Shown: piece by piece, positions 23,098-35,700 of the stretch
Position numbering within the stretch: the first letter of the stretch is position 1
Layout: every line of letters begins with the position of its first letter
Origin: Allium sativum
Taxonomy: Eukaryota; Streptophyta; Magnoliopsida; Asparagales; Amaryllidaceae
Length of the DNA: 64,000 bases
NCBI GenBank assembly: GCA_030737875.1
Contig: CM060915.1
Coordinates: 570,074,577 to 570,138,576 of the forward strand
Reading direction: 5' to 3'
Notes under the pieces: model-generated
What the model saw: only the letters and a program-made list of their open reading frames with translations
Database searches by the model: none
Told to the model about the DNA's origin: nothing
Translations under genes and position numbers: made by a program

Positions 23098-24201
23098 TTG
23101 GATAGATGAGGGCCCTGTGAGGCAAGTTGCAGTTTTAAATGTCTCCTCGTACATAGGAGGTTATGGCGAAATTTTTCGAAAATTTAGGGTATTAGCCAAA
23201 TTTTTGAAAAATTTGAAAATTCTTAGAAACTGAAAAGTTGAAGAATGAAAGCTAGAATGAAAGTTGAGTTGATTAGTAAAACAACTTTCTGCTCCGTTCC
23301 TTTTCGAGGATGACAAGATTTTAAGTGGGGGAGATTGTAACAACCCGGGAAATTAGGACCAATTATATTTTTTATTTCGGCAATTTGAATGAATTTTGAA
23401 TATTTAAAATGATTTATTTTAAATAGTAATGACTAGAAATTTATTTAAATCGAAATTAGAATATAAATATTTATTTTAATTATAAATGGAATTGGAAACG
23501 GCGCGATAGTTTGAAATTTCGATTTCAAATTTCAAATGAATGTACAGGATTCAAAATAAATCGGATTTTAGTGAAACCAGAAATATTTGAATCTGTTTGA
23601 AAATATCTTTCCAACGAATCTGAAAAATCCAGATTTCATAGCGGGAATAAAAAGTTATGTCTGGTTGAAAATTCAGAGTAGTCGCTATGAAAATATAACC
23701 CTTAAAAGTGGAGATTTTGCAAACAACCTCCGTTTTCGACGAGACCACTTTTTTGGATCTGGAATGTTAAATTATTGCTAGGTTCCAAAATTCATAATTT
23801 TTGGAATTAATATGTGAGCGAGACAAAAGAAAATGTGTTTGGCAATTTCAATTTGAATTTAATCGACTGGAAAATGACCGTTTTTCAAACGGTCTCCAAA
23901 TTTGACGAAATTAGTTTTGTTAGGACCGTATCATCAAAACTTAGCCAGATTTATTTTTCTAGAATTTTTGGAGTCAGTACGTGGTCCTGGTAAATTTAAA
24001 TGTACGTTAAAATTAAATATATATTGATTTATATTGTAATTTAAATGATAACTGATCGTAACAGTCGAATTGGCTTACCGGACATATCCCATTGTGTTCG
24101 GAATGTGGGTATTTAGCGAAGGGCGATAGTCGTCGGGTTTGATTAGGAGTTTGGATAAAGAAGTACTTTTTGAAATTAAAAATAATAAACAATATACATA
24201 T

Positions 24202-24600
24202 TTATATAACTCCCTCTACCTCACCACCCTCTCTCCCCGATCAGAACAAAATTAGGTTAGAAAAAAAAGAAAATCATGAGCCACCAGCCTATTCATCGCG
24301 CTGCCACGCCTGGCAGCCACCACCCCATCAGATCCGATGCCCCTTCCCCTCCTCAACCTCCTTTGTTTTCCGCCCAAAACCCGAAGACCCGCGAGCCCCA
24401 AACGAGATCAGCCGCACCTGACCCCATGACCACCGCCAGCCTCCGACGATCCCCCACCTCTTGCGCACCTAAACCCCAGTCGACCTCCCCCTCGTCTCAT
24501 TTCCGCGAACAAGAAAGGCCGTAGCCCCCCTTCTTCCCCCGTCGAAGATAGCACCTGACGCCAAAGCTTCCCCTTTCTTCGATAATAAAAATTTGTGAGT
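24202..24600 (+). promoter_or_regulatory. C LTR promoter, GC-rich block and GTGAGT donor
   Basis: TTATATAA at 24202-24209 is 866 bp from the LTR start. It is followed by CTCCCTCTACCTCACCACCC, a pyrimidine-rich start typical of plant 5' leaders, and about 330 bp of GC-rich sequence in an AT-rich LTR. An 82-codon Pro/Ser/Arg-rich frame starts at ATG 24276, without a known domain. GTGAGT at 24595-24600 would be a 5' splice site. Homologous layouts are in A, D, E and F. Confidence 0.5.
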
Positions 24601-25333
24601 TCTTTTCTATTTTCTTTCTAATTTTATTAATAATATAAAGTTATAATTTTAAGTATTTAAAGTTTAGATTTTTAATAGTTTAAAGCTTTGATTTTTAACA
24701 AGAAAAGATATGATTTTAGTCGATCTAAAAATATGATTTTTGTAGATCTAAGAATAAGATTATTCATTGATTTCAAATAATATTTCATTGAACGAAAATG
24801 TGATTTTCTTTGATTGAAAAATATGAAATCTTTGAATGTAAAAATATAGACTTTATTTGATTGAAAATATAAATTTTCAATGTATGAAAACTTTGATCTG
24901 TAATTTAGAAAACCTTGATTTTCTATGAATGAATGTGTATGATTTCTATGAATGAAAAATAATAAATTCTTACATTAGAAAAAAAGATTTAGCATTATAT
25001 AAAAGTATGAATTTTTACATACGAAAAGATATTCTTTTTTGATATGAAAAATATGATTTCATTAAATTGAAATATATGATTTTCTTGAATTGAAAAATAG
25101 GATTTCTTTGATTTGAAAAATAAGTTTTCTTTGATTCGAAAAATATTTTTTCTTTGTTTTTATCGTATTAAAGAAAATATTTTTATAAGTTAAAAATATG
25201 ATTTTTAACTAGTAAAAGCTAAGAAAATATTTTTATAAGTTAAAAATATGATTTTTAGCTTATGTATGATATTTATAAAATAGTTATACAAAGAATAATT
25301 ATTAATGGGTTAAAAATATGATTTTTAACGTAG
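24601..25333 (+). repeat. AT-rich modular stretch in C LTR (intron-like)
   Basis: Words of the form AAAAATATGATTTT recur about a dozen times with little GC. The stretch is bounded by GTGAGT on the left and AACGTAG on the right. No frame of interest. Confidence 0.6.
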
Positions 25334-25396
25334 GTATGCGAATAGATCGACAATCAAAGATCGACGAAGTGGAAATCAAAGGTGAGAATTCCTCAC
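25334..25396 (+). promoter_or_regulatory. C LTR second exon-like block and GTGAG...CTCAC near-palindrome
   Basis: After the acceptor-like AG at 25332-25333, a 48-bp block of higher GC ends CAAAG at 25381, followed by GTGAGAATTCCTCAC (25382-25396), which is both a donor-like site and a hairpin with 5-bp arms. The matching block in D and E begins TGAATACGGGCAACGAA; C is more diverged. Confidence 0.4.
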
Positions 25397-27025
25397 TGAA
25401 ATTTCTTGTACAGTTATTTATTTAATAACTGCATATATGAACTGCTCCCCATCATCCACATACCATGGACGACTTGTTTGATTGTATTGCGTTGTGAAAT
25501 TTGATTGTTATTGTGATGTTGAATAAATAAAATATTCATGTGTTGAAATATTTTATAGTTAAATATATTAACGTGTATATGAATAAAATAAATATTCATT
25601 TACAAATCAGACGGTTTGTTTATGTACACCCATTTGAGTGATATGGATTGGGACGACAAATTTTACACATCGCCCAACTGCACAAATAATATTCAGTGTT
25701 TGTTGATTGAAACGCCACACGGGTATTAGGATGATATTTGACGTACACTAATCCCAATTGTTTAGTTGTATGTCGATCGATGGGTTGACAGGCTGGTGTA
25801 AGCGTTAATTATTTATAATTAATGCTTAAGCAGTTGGATAATGCACTGTGGATGATGGTTGATTATTTATCATTGTTGTGATTTACACATGTGTTTTATG
25901 AAATCCATATAAATAATATTATATGGTAATTGACTGTGTCTGATTCCAATTCAGAAATAAAGAATAATTTAAAACAAAGAATATTTTAAAATAACGAAAA
26001 TTTTAAAATAACATTCAGAGAATAATCAAAATATGATTTTGATGTCCGATTTGGGATAGACACGAAAATATTTAAATATATGAGGCCGTGTTGATTAGAT
26101 TAACGCCATTTTGTCGTAAATGATATTTATATCGGTTTTATTCATTTTTATAATGAATATAAAAAAGAAAGCGATTTCGAAATCTAATGTTTTGAAAATG
26201 TCATCATTTATATATTAGTGATATGGAATATTCAATTTTGATTTGAAATTGAATATGAAGTTGAAATCGTTTTGAAAACAAATTTAAAACGATTTATAAA
26301 ATACGTTTTAAATGGAAATCGACAAGATATATATAATAAATAATATATATATATATATATATATATTTAATGGCCTAAATTGAACACGCCGCGCCGCGAC
26401 AGTTCGCGAATTTCGACCATTGACTTCGAATTGACTTTACGGGAGATTCGACCGTCAGATTCTCCTAAAACCGGAACCGTTGGGTTCGTATCGAAAAGAG
26501 ATTTCCAACGAATATAATAGATTTGAAATTTAATGGATGGATTTGGAATTATGTCCAAATCAAATTTGGAAAAGGTCACTGTAAGTGCAGTTCGATGACC
26601 GTTTATGGAAATCGACCGAAAAGACCCTGATAAAATTATTAAAAATATTAATAATTTGTGTAAAATCATAACAAATGATTTGGAAATAATTGGGATGAAA
26701 AATTCCATATTTGGAAAGATAAAAATATATTTTTATCAAAATGAACTATTTATTAACTAGAAGTTAATCCAATATTTCTAAATAAACTAATTGGATTTGA
26801 AATGGTTTTAAAAATAACCAGAATTTCCAATATATGAATTGGAATGGATCTGAATCGAAATTATCTTCAAAATATTTCAATATTGGATTCCGTGATTATA
26901 CAGACATTGTGGAGGAATTTGGAAGATATATATATTGTTATTCCAATACGATATTTGTTGACTTCAGAATTTGATATTGAATATAAGCCGATATATTTTC
27001 TATTTAGAGCGTTGTATTTAATATC

Positions 27026-27690
27026 AAATGAGATTTTGGGTTTGTCGTGAACGGTGTCTTCACTAACACTGTTCTTAAACCCCATGCGAAAAGAATAAAT
27101 ATTTTAAATAAGATTTAAAGGAGTTTACCAATTAATTAATATTTAATTGTAATTGAATTGAATGTGATTTTGTGTTTGTCGTGAATGGTGTCTTAAATAA
27201 CACTGTTCTTAAACTTCGTGTGAAAAGAATAATCTTTTAATTAAGATTTAAAGAAGAATTACCAATTAATTGACATTTAATTGGAATTGAAATGAAATGT
27301 GAATAAGGTTTATTATGAACTATGGTTTAAATGAGATTCGTTCTTTAACCCGATTAACAGAGAAATGTGATTTGGAATTTATAAATCTTATTCTTAAGAT
27401 TTAATGGAAATTTTCGAAGTAAAGTTTTCCAATTTAATATATTGGAATGGAATGGAATTCAATTTGATAATAATCGAAGTGAGCTTCTGTGGAGGAAGAC
27501 TGTTAATATATATGAAATTTAAAAGGCTTTGCCGGTATTCCATTTATATTATTAGTCGGATACGGAAATTGATATCGATTGTATATTGATTTGTTTTTCT
27601 AGGATGATTCCATAAATAATGGAATGTGATTTTGGGTTTATCGTCAGGTTTTAAACGACATTGGTTCTTTAACCCAGTTAAAGACAGGAG
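27026..27690 (+). repeat. Repeated GATTTTGGGTTTGTCGTG...GTTCTT module in C LTR
   Basis: At least four degenerate copies start near 27030, 27169, 27300 and 27627. Each has a TTTGTCGTGAA-like word, a short variable part and ACACTGTTCTTAAACC or TTGGTTCTTTAACCCAG. Elements D and E have two or three copies each. Confidence 0.6.
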
Positions 27691-28282
27691 TTATTTCCCA
27701 AAGTTAAATAATCATTAATATTGATTTTTGGGAAGATTAAAACTAAGTGGAGTTTTAATGAATCTTTAATTAGATTGAAATGAGGATTTAATAATTTAAA
27801 TTATCAAATTTGAGAAACGATCGAGAATGGAGTATCACCAGTTTTGCTCCAAGCGATGGTTAAATCTTAAATTAGATTTGAACGTGAAATGTTAATTAAT
27901 ATTTACCGATAACACTGTGGTGTTGGATATGGAGTATTACCAGTTTTGCTCCATGGGATGAATAGGTTGGGATTGGAAAATATAATATATGATTACTTCG
28001 GTAAGGATCGCTAATCCCGACTAGTTTGGATAAACCTTAATTTGGTTGGATATCCAACGGGAGATTAGAGAATAAATTTTAAAAGAATTTATCTATGATA
28101 AAATTAATGGGAACCTTTCCCTACAAATGTGAATATTTGAGTAAAAGAATATTCTAGAGTGGAATGAGGCGTGTGTTGTGTTTTTGTAACACTTGTTTAC
28201 AAAATGCGCGAGTTATTCGGAAAGGTCGGGTTTATCCCATTCTGAATAACTAATACGATGATTAGTCGAAGATGAAGACGGT

Positions 28283-28304
28283 GGTTGAAGACCAGAGGTC
28301 TTCA
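28283..28304 (+). promoter_or_regulatory. TGAAGACC-AGA-GGTCTTCA hairpin in C LTR
   Basis: Perfect 8-bp arms with a 3-base loop inside a GC-richer conserved block. E keeps it in both LTRs (near 34539 and 56620), and D keeps a 7-bp version (reversed, near 41083 and 49016). Confidence 0.5.
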
Positions 28305-29417
28305 CATTGTTTGGATGATTACTGATGTCTTGATTGGGCTGTACACCCAAGAAGAGGTAATAAGTGGTGATCTTCTAGACGTACTTGGAGATCGATGGAT
28401 ATGCGAAGGCCTCTCTTCCGTATTGGACATATGGGACAAGGAATAAGGTGCCTCTAATTTCGTTCAGACCCAGATCGAACTTGTATATGGACTGTGTGTC
28501 TGACATTGGATTTCATTCTGTGTGATTGATAGACATTGGTTGCATGGCTTGAATTGCCTGTTTAGCATGCCTGAGTGGCAAAATGATCAGTGCTTCTGTT
28601 GAAAAGAAAAGGCTTGTGGTTGATGATCAAAGCACGACTTTAATATAGCATAGCTTTGTGCATAGCGTTAATTCGCAAGCCTCACACCTCAGTGTGAACC
28701 AGAAATGAGAGAGGACATCAGGGAGGACATGCGTTTCTTTCTAGCTAGGAGTGGTGTCAGGGTTTTTCAAGCCCTGACGTTTTACTTATGTGGATGATGG
28801 ATAGCGAGGCGCCTCGGTTATGTCGGTCACTGCGGTGCCGATGGATGGTTTGGTCGATATATGACCAGTTTACGCCCCATAGGGTAGGGAAACGTATTGT
28901 TCAGGCACTATAATCCACTTCGTGTGGACCGGCCCTTACGATCCAAGGTGCAGTTGCCGCTGTTCCTGAGGCTCCGGCTAGAGAGTCTCGAAGCGGGAAG
29001 GACGATTCCTTGCCTTGGTTCACAGATGGAAATCCAACTTCCAATACGTGACTTTGCGGTTTTAATTGTAGAACTAGTATGGCGATATGATATATGGTAC
29101 CCATGCCGCCTATGATTGATACATTTATATTTGAAGTTGTTTCATACACTATGCACTTATAATAGTATCGAATGATTTGTTTTAAACGTACCAAGCATGT
29201 TTGGCTATTATAATGGAAAATCCTATCCTCCGGCTTGTGTTGCGTTGTGTGATGGGACCTGGGTCTTATAATAGCTTCCTTTTTTCCTAAAAGCATTGCG
29301 TTGTTTGTTTTATGCACTGGTATTCTTAGGAGGAAACCCGTTCCGTGTTATATGGCGTGGTCCCTTGATTTTCTTTATTTTTAAAGTAAATATTTAATAA
29401 CTTTTTTAGTTCTCACA

Positions 29418-29433
29418 CCAGTCGCATGACTGG
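29418..29433 (+). promoter_or_regulatory. C LTR conserved hairpin CCAGTC-GCAT-GACTGG
   Basis: Perfect 6-bp arms about 365 bp from the LTR 3' end. A second weaker stem, TGCCC...GGGCA, follows about 50 bp later. Both occur at the same place in A, D, E and F. Confidence 0.55.
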
Positions 29434-29796
29434 CCTGGAGTTTATTGTTTTAACCTAAACTCTGGGTGCCCCTATTTTCCACATGGGCAGTAAGTGGTTT
29501 TGGTTTTGCAGATTTATATTCACAGGTTCCTGGTTTACAGTTGGAACGATATTCGGAAAGCTTTGTATCCGTGTATCTCTGTTAGTTGTGGTTTTTGTAT
29601 TATTTTCCGATGCATTGTAATTTGTAAATCTCTGTTATTTATCAAATGTATATTATTTGTTCATACTCTGTATATTCTTGTACTATGATGTAAATTGTTG
29701 TAATAAGCGATGAAATGTTCTTCTGTCTGTGTTCGGATTTGTCGTGTTCTCAACTCAATCCGGGCTTTCCTTTACGGGGAAGTTCGGGTTGCTTCA

Positions 29797-30017
29797 TACT
29801 TCCTCCTCTGCTGTTTCTTTGTCTTTTAGATGCAATTCCTTACTGGAGCCTACAATTCCCTGATCTTTCGAGCTCCCTCCTCTCTCAACTAAAGTTACAG
29901 TCGACCCCTCAGCTGAGGGCACATATATACATAAGTACCACTCCCATGGCCTACGATTCGGGTCATAGTAGGTAGATGATGGCGATGAAGATAGTCGTCC
30001 ACTAAACATTCTCTAAC
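29797..30017. other. 221-bp island between elements C and E, unidentified
   Basis: It is not part of either neighbouring LTR and does not match other parts of the window. A minus-strand frame of about 70 codons (30009-29797; it contains FSGRLSSSPSSTYYDPNRRP) is open through the whole island, which is compatible with a fragment of a host gene or of another element's coding region. I do not recognise the protein. It may be the only host-derived DNA in the window. Confidence 0.5.
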
Positions 30018-30905
30018 CGTAATAACCCGGAAATCTGAGCCAATTTAAAATTTTTATTTTTGCAATTTTGATGAATTTTGAATATTTAAAATGAATCATT
30101 TTAAATAATAACGACGAGAAATTTATTTTGAATAGAATTAGAACGTATATATTTATATAGATCGACGTTAGAATATAAATATTTATTTATAATTATAAAA
30201 GGAATTGAAAATGGTGCGGTAGTTTGAAAATCCGATTTCAAATTTCAAATGAATGTACAGGATTCAAAATAAACCGGATTTTAGCGAAACTAAAAATATT
30301 AGAATCTATTTGAAAATATCTTTCCAACGAATCCGAAAAATTGAAATTTCATAGCGGGACTAAGAAGTTATGCCCAGTTGAAAATTCAGAATAGTCGCTA
30401 TGGAATTCTAGCCCTTAAAAATGGGAATTTTTCAAACGACCACGGTTTTCGAAGAAACCACTTTTGTTGGATCTGGGATGTCAAGTTATTGCTACATTCC
30501 AAAATTCATAATTTTCTGAATCAATATGTGAGCGTGGCGAAGGAAAACGCGTTTGACCAGTTTTAGTTGATTTTAATCGACTGGAAAATAGACATTTTTC
30601 AAACGGTCTCAAAATTTGACGAAATTAGTCTTGTTAGGACCGTATCGTCAATACGAAGCTAGAAAATATTTTTCAGGAATTTTTAGAGTCCGTATGTGGC
30701 CCCAGTAAATTGAAATGTGCGTTCAAATTCAATATATAGATTTTTATTTTGATTTTGACGGAAACTGATCGAAACGATCAAATGGGGTTACGATACATAT
30801 CTCATTATGTTTGGAATGGGGGTAATTAGCTAGGCACGACAATCAGTGGGTTCGATTTTGAGTTCGAAATAAAAAGTTGCTTTATGGAATAAATAAACTA
30901 AAATA

Positions 30906-31265
30906 ATATATAATCCACCCCCACCCACCTTTCTCTCTCACCCTCATCATTCTCTCTCCCGTCGTTCATTTTTAGAAAAGAAAATGAAAAAAAATAATAC
31001 CCTCGACACCTCGCCCGTCGCTCCTTCGATCCGCCCACACCGGAGCACCCCATCGCCGGCCAACCTCCTCTGCCCCTCCTCCCCTTTCTCTCCCCTCCAC
31101 CGCCCCCTGCTCGAACCCCACTTGCCCAATCCGAAACCCTACACCCCCAAACAGAAAACGCCGCAGCCTCCCCTCACCATCGGCGACCACCAGCGCCGAC
31201 TGCTCCTCCACCTCCAGCACAGCAGCAAACCGCTGAGCCCCTCCTCCGATTACATTACAGTGAGT
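30906..31265 (+). promoter_or_regulatory. E 5' LTR promoter, GC-rich block and GTGAGT donor
   Basis: TATATAA (30908-30914) is 890 bp from the LTR start, followed by CCACCCCCACCCACC and CTCTCTC pyrimidine tracts and about 320 bp of GC-rich sequence. A 99-codon frame from ATG 30984 (Pro/Ser/His-rich, with NLLCPSSPFSPLHRP) runs through the donor and is probably fortuitous. GTGAGT is at 31260-31265. The 3' LTR copy has TTGAGT at the matching place (38396-38401), so the donor is lost there. Confidence 0.5.
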
Positions 31266-31299
31266 TTTTATTTGTTTTTTTAGTTTAATTAATTAAAAA

Positions 31300-31445
31300 C
31301 CTGATTAGCAAAGTAAAGTAAGGATTTTTATTTATTGATTAGCAAAGTAAAGTAAGGATTTTTATTTATTGATTAGCAAAGTAAAGTAAGGATTTTTATT
31401 TATTCATTAGCTAAGTAAAGTAATGATTTTTATTTGTTCATTAGT
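31300..31445 (+). repeat. 33-bp tandem repeat in E 5' LTR
   Basis: About four to five units of GATTAGCAAAGTAAAGTAAG followed by GATTTTTATTTATT. The 3' LTR (38440-38650) has about six to seven units, so copy number changed after insertion. Confidence 0.85.
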
Positions 31446-31792
31446 AATAGAAAGAAGTGATTTTCATGTATATATGTATGAAAGGAAAAAACTAGATTTT
31501 TAAAATATAAAAACACGATCTTTGTTATGAAGTAGTGAAGATAAAAATACGATTTTTATATATATGAAGAGAAGAAAAAGATGTGGTCTTTATAGAAGTA
31601 GCAATATAAAAATATGAATTTTATATTATAGAAAGAATAAAAATATGATTTTTATATTATAGAAAGAATAAAAATATGATTTTTATATAATATAGAAAAT
31701 AAAGATGTGATTTTTATCCATATAGAGTGATTATAAAATGTGATTTTTATATACATAGCAACAATATAAAAATGTGATTTTTATATACGTAG

Positions 31793-31893
31793 TGAATACG
31801 GGCAACGAAAGTGACAAAAGGCGGACACGGCAAGATTTTCTACATATGAAGAGTCACGGCGTTTGGTTTAGCTAATCGGTGAGAACTCCTCAC
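31793..31893 (+). promoter_or_regulatory. E 5' LTR second exon-like block and near-palindrome
   Basis: Acceptor-like TACGTAG ends at 31792. The block starts TGAATACGGGCAACGAAAG and ends GCTAATCG at 31878, followed by GTGAGAACTCCTCAC (31879-31893). Element D has the same block at 84-85 bp length. In E's 3' LTR the donor reads ATGAGA (39084), so it is lost. Confidence 0.45.
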
Positions 31894-32479
31894 TTTTATT
31901 TTAATTTCTAGTTGAAATATATACTAGGATGCAGACGGTGCTTAGCAGCACCCGATACCCGTTGTCCACAGACCATGGATGACTTGTTTGTTTGATTGCT
32001 GTGTTATGGAATTTGATTGTGTGATGTGGAATAGAATAAATAGTGGAAAATATTTTATAGTTAAAAATATGATTTTTAACGTGTATATAAAATAAATAGT
32101 AATAAACAAATTGGACGATTTGTTTATATACACTGATTTGACTTATATTGATTGGTACGATAAATTTTACACATCGCCCAATTACACAAATAAAAATCGG
32201 TGTTTGTTGATTTGAAACCCCACACGGGTATTGGGATGATATTTGACGTACACTAATCTCGATTGTTTAGTTTTATGTTAATCGATGGGTTGACAGACTG
32301 TGTAAGCGTTAATTATCTATATTTAATGTTTATGCAGTTGTGTGGTGCACTCTGGATGATGGTTGATTATTTATCGTTGCTATTATATACATGTGTTGTA
32401 TGGAATCCATATAATTAACATTATATGGTAATTGATTGGGCCTCTTTCCAATTTGGAAAATAAGGAATATTAGAAAATA

Positions 32480-32760
32480 AATATTCAGGTGTTGAATAAA
32501 AATATATATTCATGTGTTGAATAGAATAAAAAATCATATGTTGAATAAAATATATATTCATGTGTTGAATGGAAGAAAAATTCATGTGTTGAATAAAATA
32601 TACATTCATGTGTTGAATAGAAGAAAAATTCATGTGTTGAATAGAAAGAAAAATTCATGTGTTGAATAGAATAAAAATTCATGTGTTGAATAGAAAGAAA
32701 ATTCATGTGTTGAATAGAATATATATTCATGTGTTGAAGAAAATATTCATTTGTTGAATA
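32480..32760 (+). repeat. 18-bp tandem repeat TTCATGTGTTGAATAGAA in E 5' LTR
   Basis: About fourteen degenerate units. The 3' LTR carries the same array at 54560-54845. Related ACACATGAAT words are in the A and D LTRs. Open frames here encode only the repeat (IQHMNFYS...). Confidence 0.85.
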
Positions 32761-35700
32761 GAATAACGAAGTTATTGAAATATATAAAGCCGTGTTGGTT
32801 AGATATGGGCCATTTTGACGCGAACGATATTTATATCGATTATATTCGTTTTTATAATGAATATAGAAAAGGAAGTGATTTCAAAATTTGAAAATATTAT
32901 CATTTGTATATCGATGATGTGGAATATTCAATTTTGATTCGAAATTGAATATGAAGTAGAAATCGTTTCGAAAACGAATTTAAAACGATTTATAAAATAC
33001 GTTTTAAAAGGAAATCAATGAAATACATATAATATATATATATACTATATATATATTAAATGGCCTGAATAGAACGCGCCGCGCCGCGGCAGTTCGCGAA
33101 TTTCGACCATTGACTTCGAATGGATATTACGGGAGATCCGACCGTCGGATTCTCCTAAAACCGGAACCGGTGGGTTCGTATCGAAACGAGCTTTCTAATA
33201 AATGTTAGAGATTTGAAATCTAACGGTTGTATTTGGAAATATATCCATATCAAATTTGGAAAATGTCATTGTAAGTGCAGTTCGATGGCCGTTTGTGGAA
33301 ATTGACTGTACGGGCCTTGATAAAATTATTAAAAATAGTAATAATTTGTGTAAAATCATAAGGAATGATTTGGAAAGAATTGGGATGAAAAACACCATAT
33401 TTGAGAAGATAAAAATAGATTTTTGTCGGAATGAACTAGTTTTGTACTAGAATTATAATTCCATTTATTTTTAAAATAAATAAATTGGATTTGAAATGGT
33501 TTTGAAAATAACCAGAAATTCCAATAATTTAATTGGAATGGATTTGAATCGAAATTGTCTTTGGAATATTTCGATGTTGGATTTCATGATTGTACAGATA
33601 TTGTTATGGAAATTTGAAAGATATATTTATATCGTTATTTCCATTACGATATTTGTTGGTTGTAGAATTTGATATTGAATATAAGCCGATATATTTTCTA
33701 TTCAGAGCCTTGTATTTAATATCAAATGTGATTTTGGGTTGTCGTTAATGGTATCTTTAATAATACCGTTCTTAGACCCAACGGAGTTAAGAAAATCAGA
33801 AACTAATTGGAGATTAGTTAAGTTGAATGGTTTCCATGGTATTGATCTGATGTTGGTTTTGGCCTTCGGGTTTATTACTTAGGGAATTGTTCACTTGCTA
33901 ATTTACGGTTAAAGGCTGATGGAATAGAATGTGATTTTGTGTTTATCGTGAATCGTGTTTTAAATGACATTGGTTCTTTAACCCAGTTAAAGACAGGATA
34001 TGATTTCCAAAGTTAAACAATCATTAAAAGTGATTTTTGGGAAGATTAAAACCAAGTGGAGTTTTAATGAATCTTTAATTAGATTGAAATGATCGAGAAT
34101 GGAGTATCACCAGTTTTGCTCTAGGCGATAGTTAAATCTTTAATTAGATTTGAACGTGAAATGATAATTGACTTTACCAATAACACCGTGGTGTTAGATA
34201 TGAAGTATTACCAGTTTTGCTTCATGGGATGAATAGGTTGGGATTGGGAAATTAAAACAAATGATTACTTCGGTGTGGTTCGCTAATCCCGACTAGTTTG
34301 AAGATATTCAAAAGAAGATTAAAGAACAAATTTAAAGAATTTATCTTTGATAAAATTAATGGGAACCTTTCCCAAAGTATAAGAATATTTGAATAAAAGA
34401 ATATTCTAAATTGGAATGAGGCGTATGTTGTGTTTGTGTAACACTTGTTTATTATATACGCGAGTTATTCAGAAAGACCGGGTTTATCCCATTATGAATA
34501 ACTGATTCGACGTGGTGTCGAGGATGAAGACGGTGGTTGAAGACCAGAGGTCTTCACATCATTTGGGTGATTACTGATGATCTTGATTGGGCTGTACACC
34601 TAAGAGGAAGGAATCAGTTAGTGATCATCCAGACGTACTTGGAAATCGATGGATATGCGAGGTACCAGGTGCCTCCGGTTTCGTTCAGACCCAGAACGAA
34701 CTTGTAAATGGACTGTGTGTTTGACATTGGATTTTATTCTGTGTTGATTTATCTCTATTAAATATACATTTGTTTGGTGGCGTAGAATTTATTATCTTGC
34801 TTAACACCCTTCTCTGAGACGTACGAGCTCAGGGGTTGTATATCGATGGACATCAGTCTCATGGAGTGAATTGCCTGTGTGGCATGCTTAAGTGGCAATT
34901 GATCAAGGCTTCTGTTGAAAAGCAAAGTCTTGCGATTGATGATCAAAGCACCGCCTGTGTGGCATAGCTTTGTGTAACGTTGATTCCGAGCCTCACACCC
35001 CGGTTGTGAACCAGAAACGGGAGAGGACATCAGGGAGGGCATGCGTTTCCTTCTAGCTAGGGTGGTCTCAGTGACCTACCAGCCCTGACATTTATATTAT
35101 TTTCAACTGTGTGGTTGTTGCTGTTGCGAGGCGCCTCGGATATATCAGTGACTGTGTGGAGCTGATGGAGTCATTTGGCTCATTGACGCCCCAAAGGGCG
35201 GGGAAACGCAGTGTTCAGGCATTTTAATCCACATCGGTGGACCGGCCCTGACGATCCAAGGGTCACTCGAGCTCTGATCCTGAGACACGGGCTAGAGCGT
35301 CTCGAATCGGTAGAGGACTATCTTTTGCCTCAGTTAACAGATGGAAATCCAACTTCCAATACATGACTTTGTGGTTTTGATTGTAGAGCCTAGTATGGCG
35401 ACATGATATATGGTACTTATGCCGTCTATGATTGATACTTATGATTTGAAGTTTTTTTATACACTATGCACTTATAATAGTATCAAATGATTTGTTTTAA
35501 ACGGACCAAGCATGTTTGGCTATTATAAGGGAAAACCCTATCCCTCGGCTTGCGTTGCATTGTGTGATAGGACCTGGGTCTTATAATAGCTTCATTTTTC
35601 CAAAAAGCATTGCGCTGTTTTGTTATAAGCACTAGTATTCTTGGGAGGAAACCCGTTTCGTGTTATACGGCGTGGTCCCTTGATATATCTGATTTAAAGT

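Larger units (their letters stand above)
22080..23335 (+). mobile_element. Element C interior: short non-coding Ty3/Gypsy body
   Basis: It begins with the primer site TGGTATCAGAGC (22082-22093) and ends with a polypurine tract AGTGGGGGAGA (about 23324-23334) directly before the 3' LTR at 23336. In the 1,256 bp between LTRs I see no gag, protease, RT or integrase motif in any frame. The TTTCGAGGATGA box before the polypurine tract is the form usual in plant Gypsy elements. C is therefore non-autonomous and must have moved with proteins from another element. Confidence 0.9.
23336..29796 (+). repeat. Element C 3' LTR (6,461 bp)
   Basis: It starts TGTAACAACCCGG after the polypurine tract and ends GGGTTGCTTCA. 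No PBS follows, consistent with a 3' LTR. It contains the TATA box at 24202-24209, a GC-rich block at 24235-24594, a donor-like GTGAGT at 24595-24600, AT-rich modules, a second exon-like block with palindrome at 25334-25396, repeated GTGATTTTGGGTTTGTCGTG modules at 27026-27690, a TGAAGACC hairpin near 28286 and the conserved CCAGTC hairpin at 29418-29433. The following TACTT (29797-29801) is the expected target copy. Confidence 0.93.
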
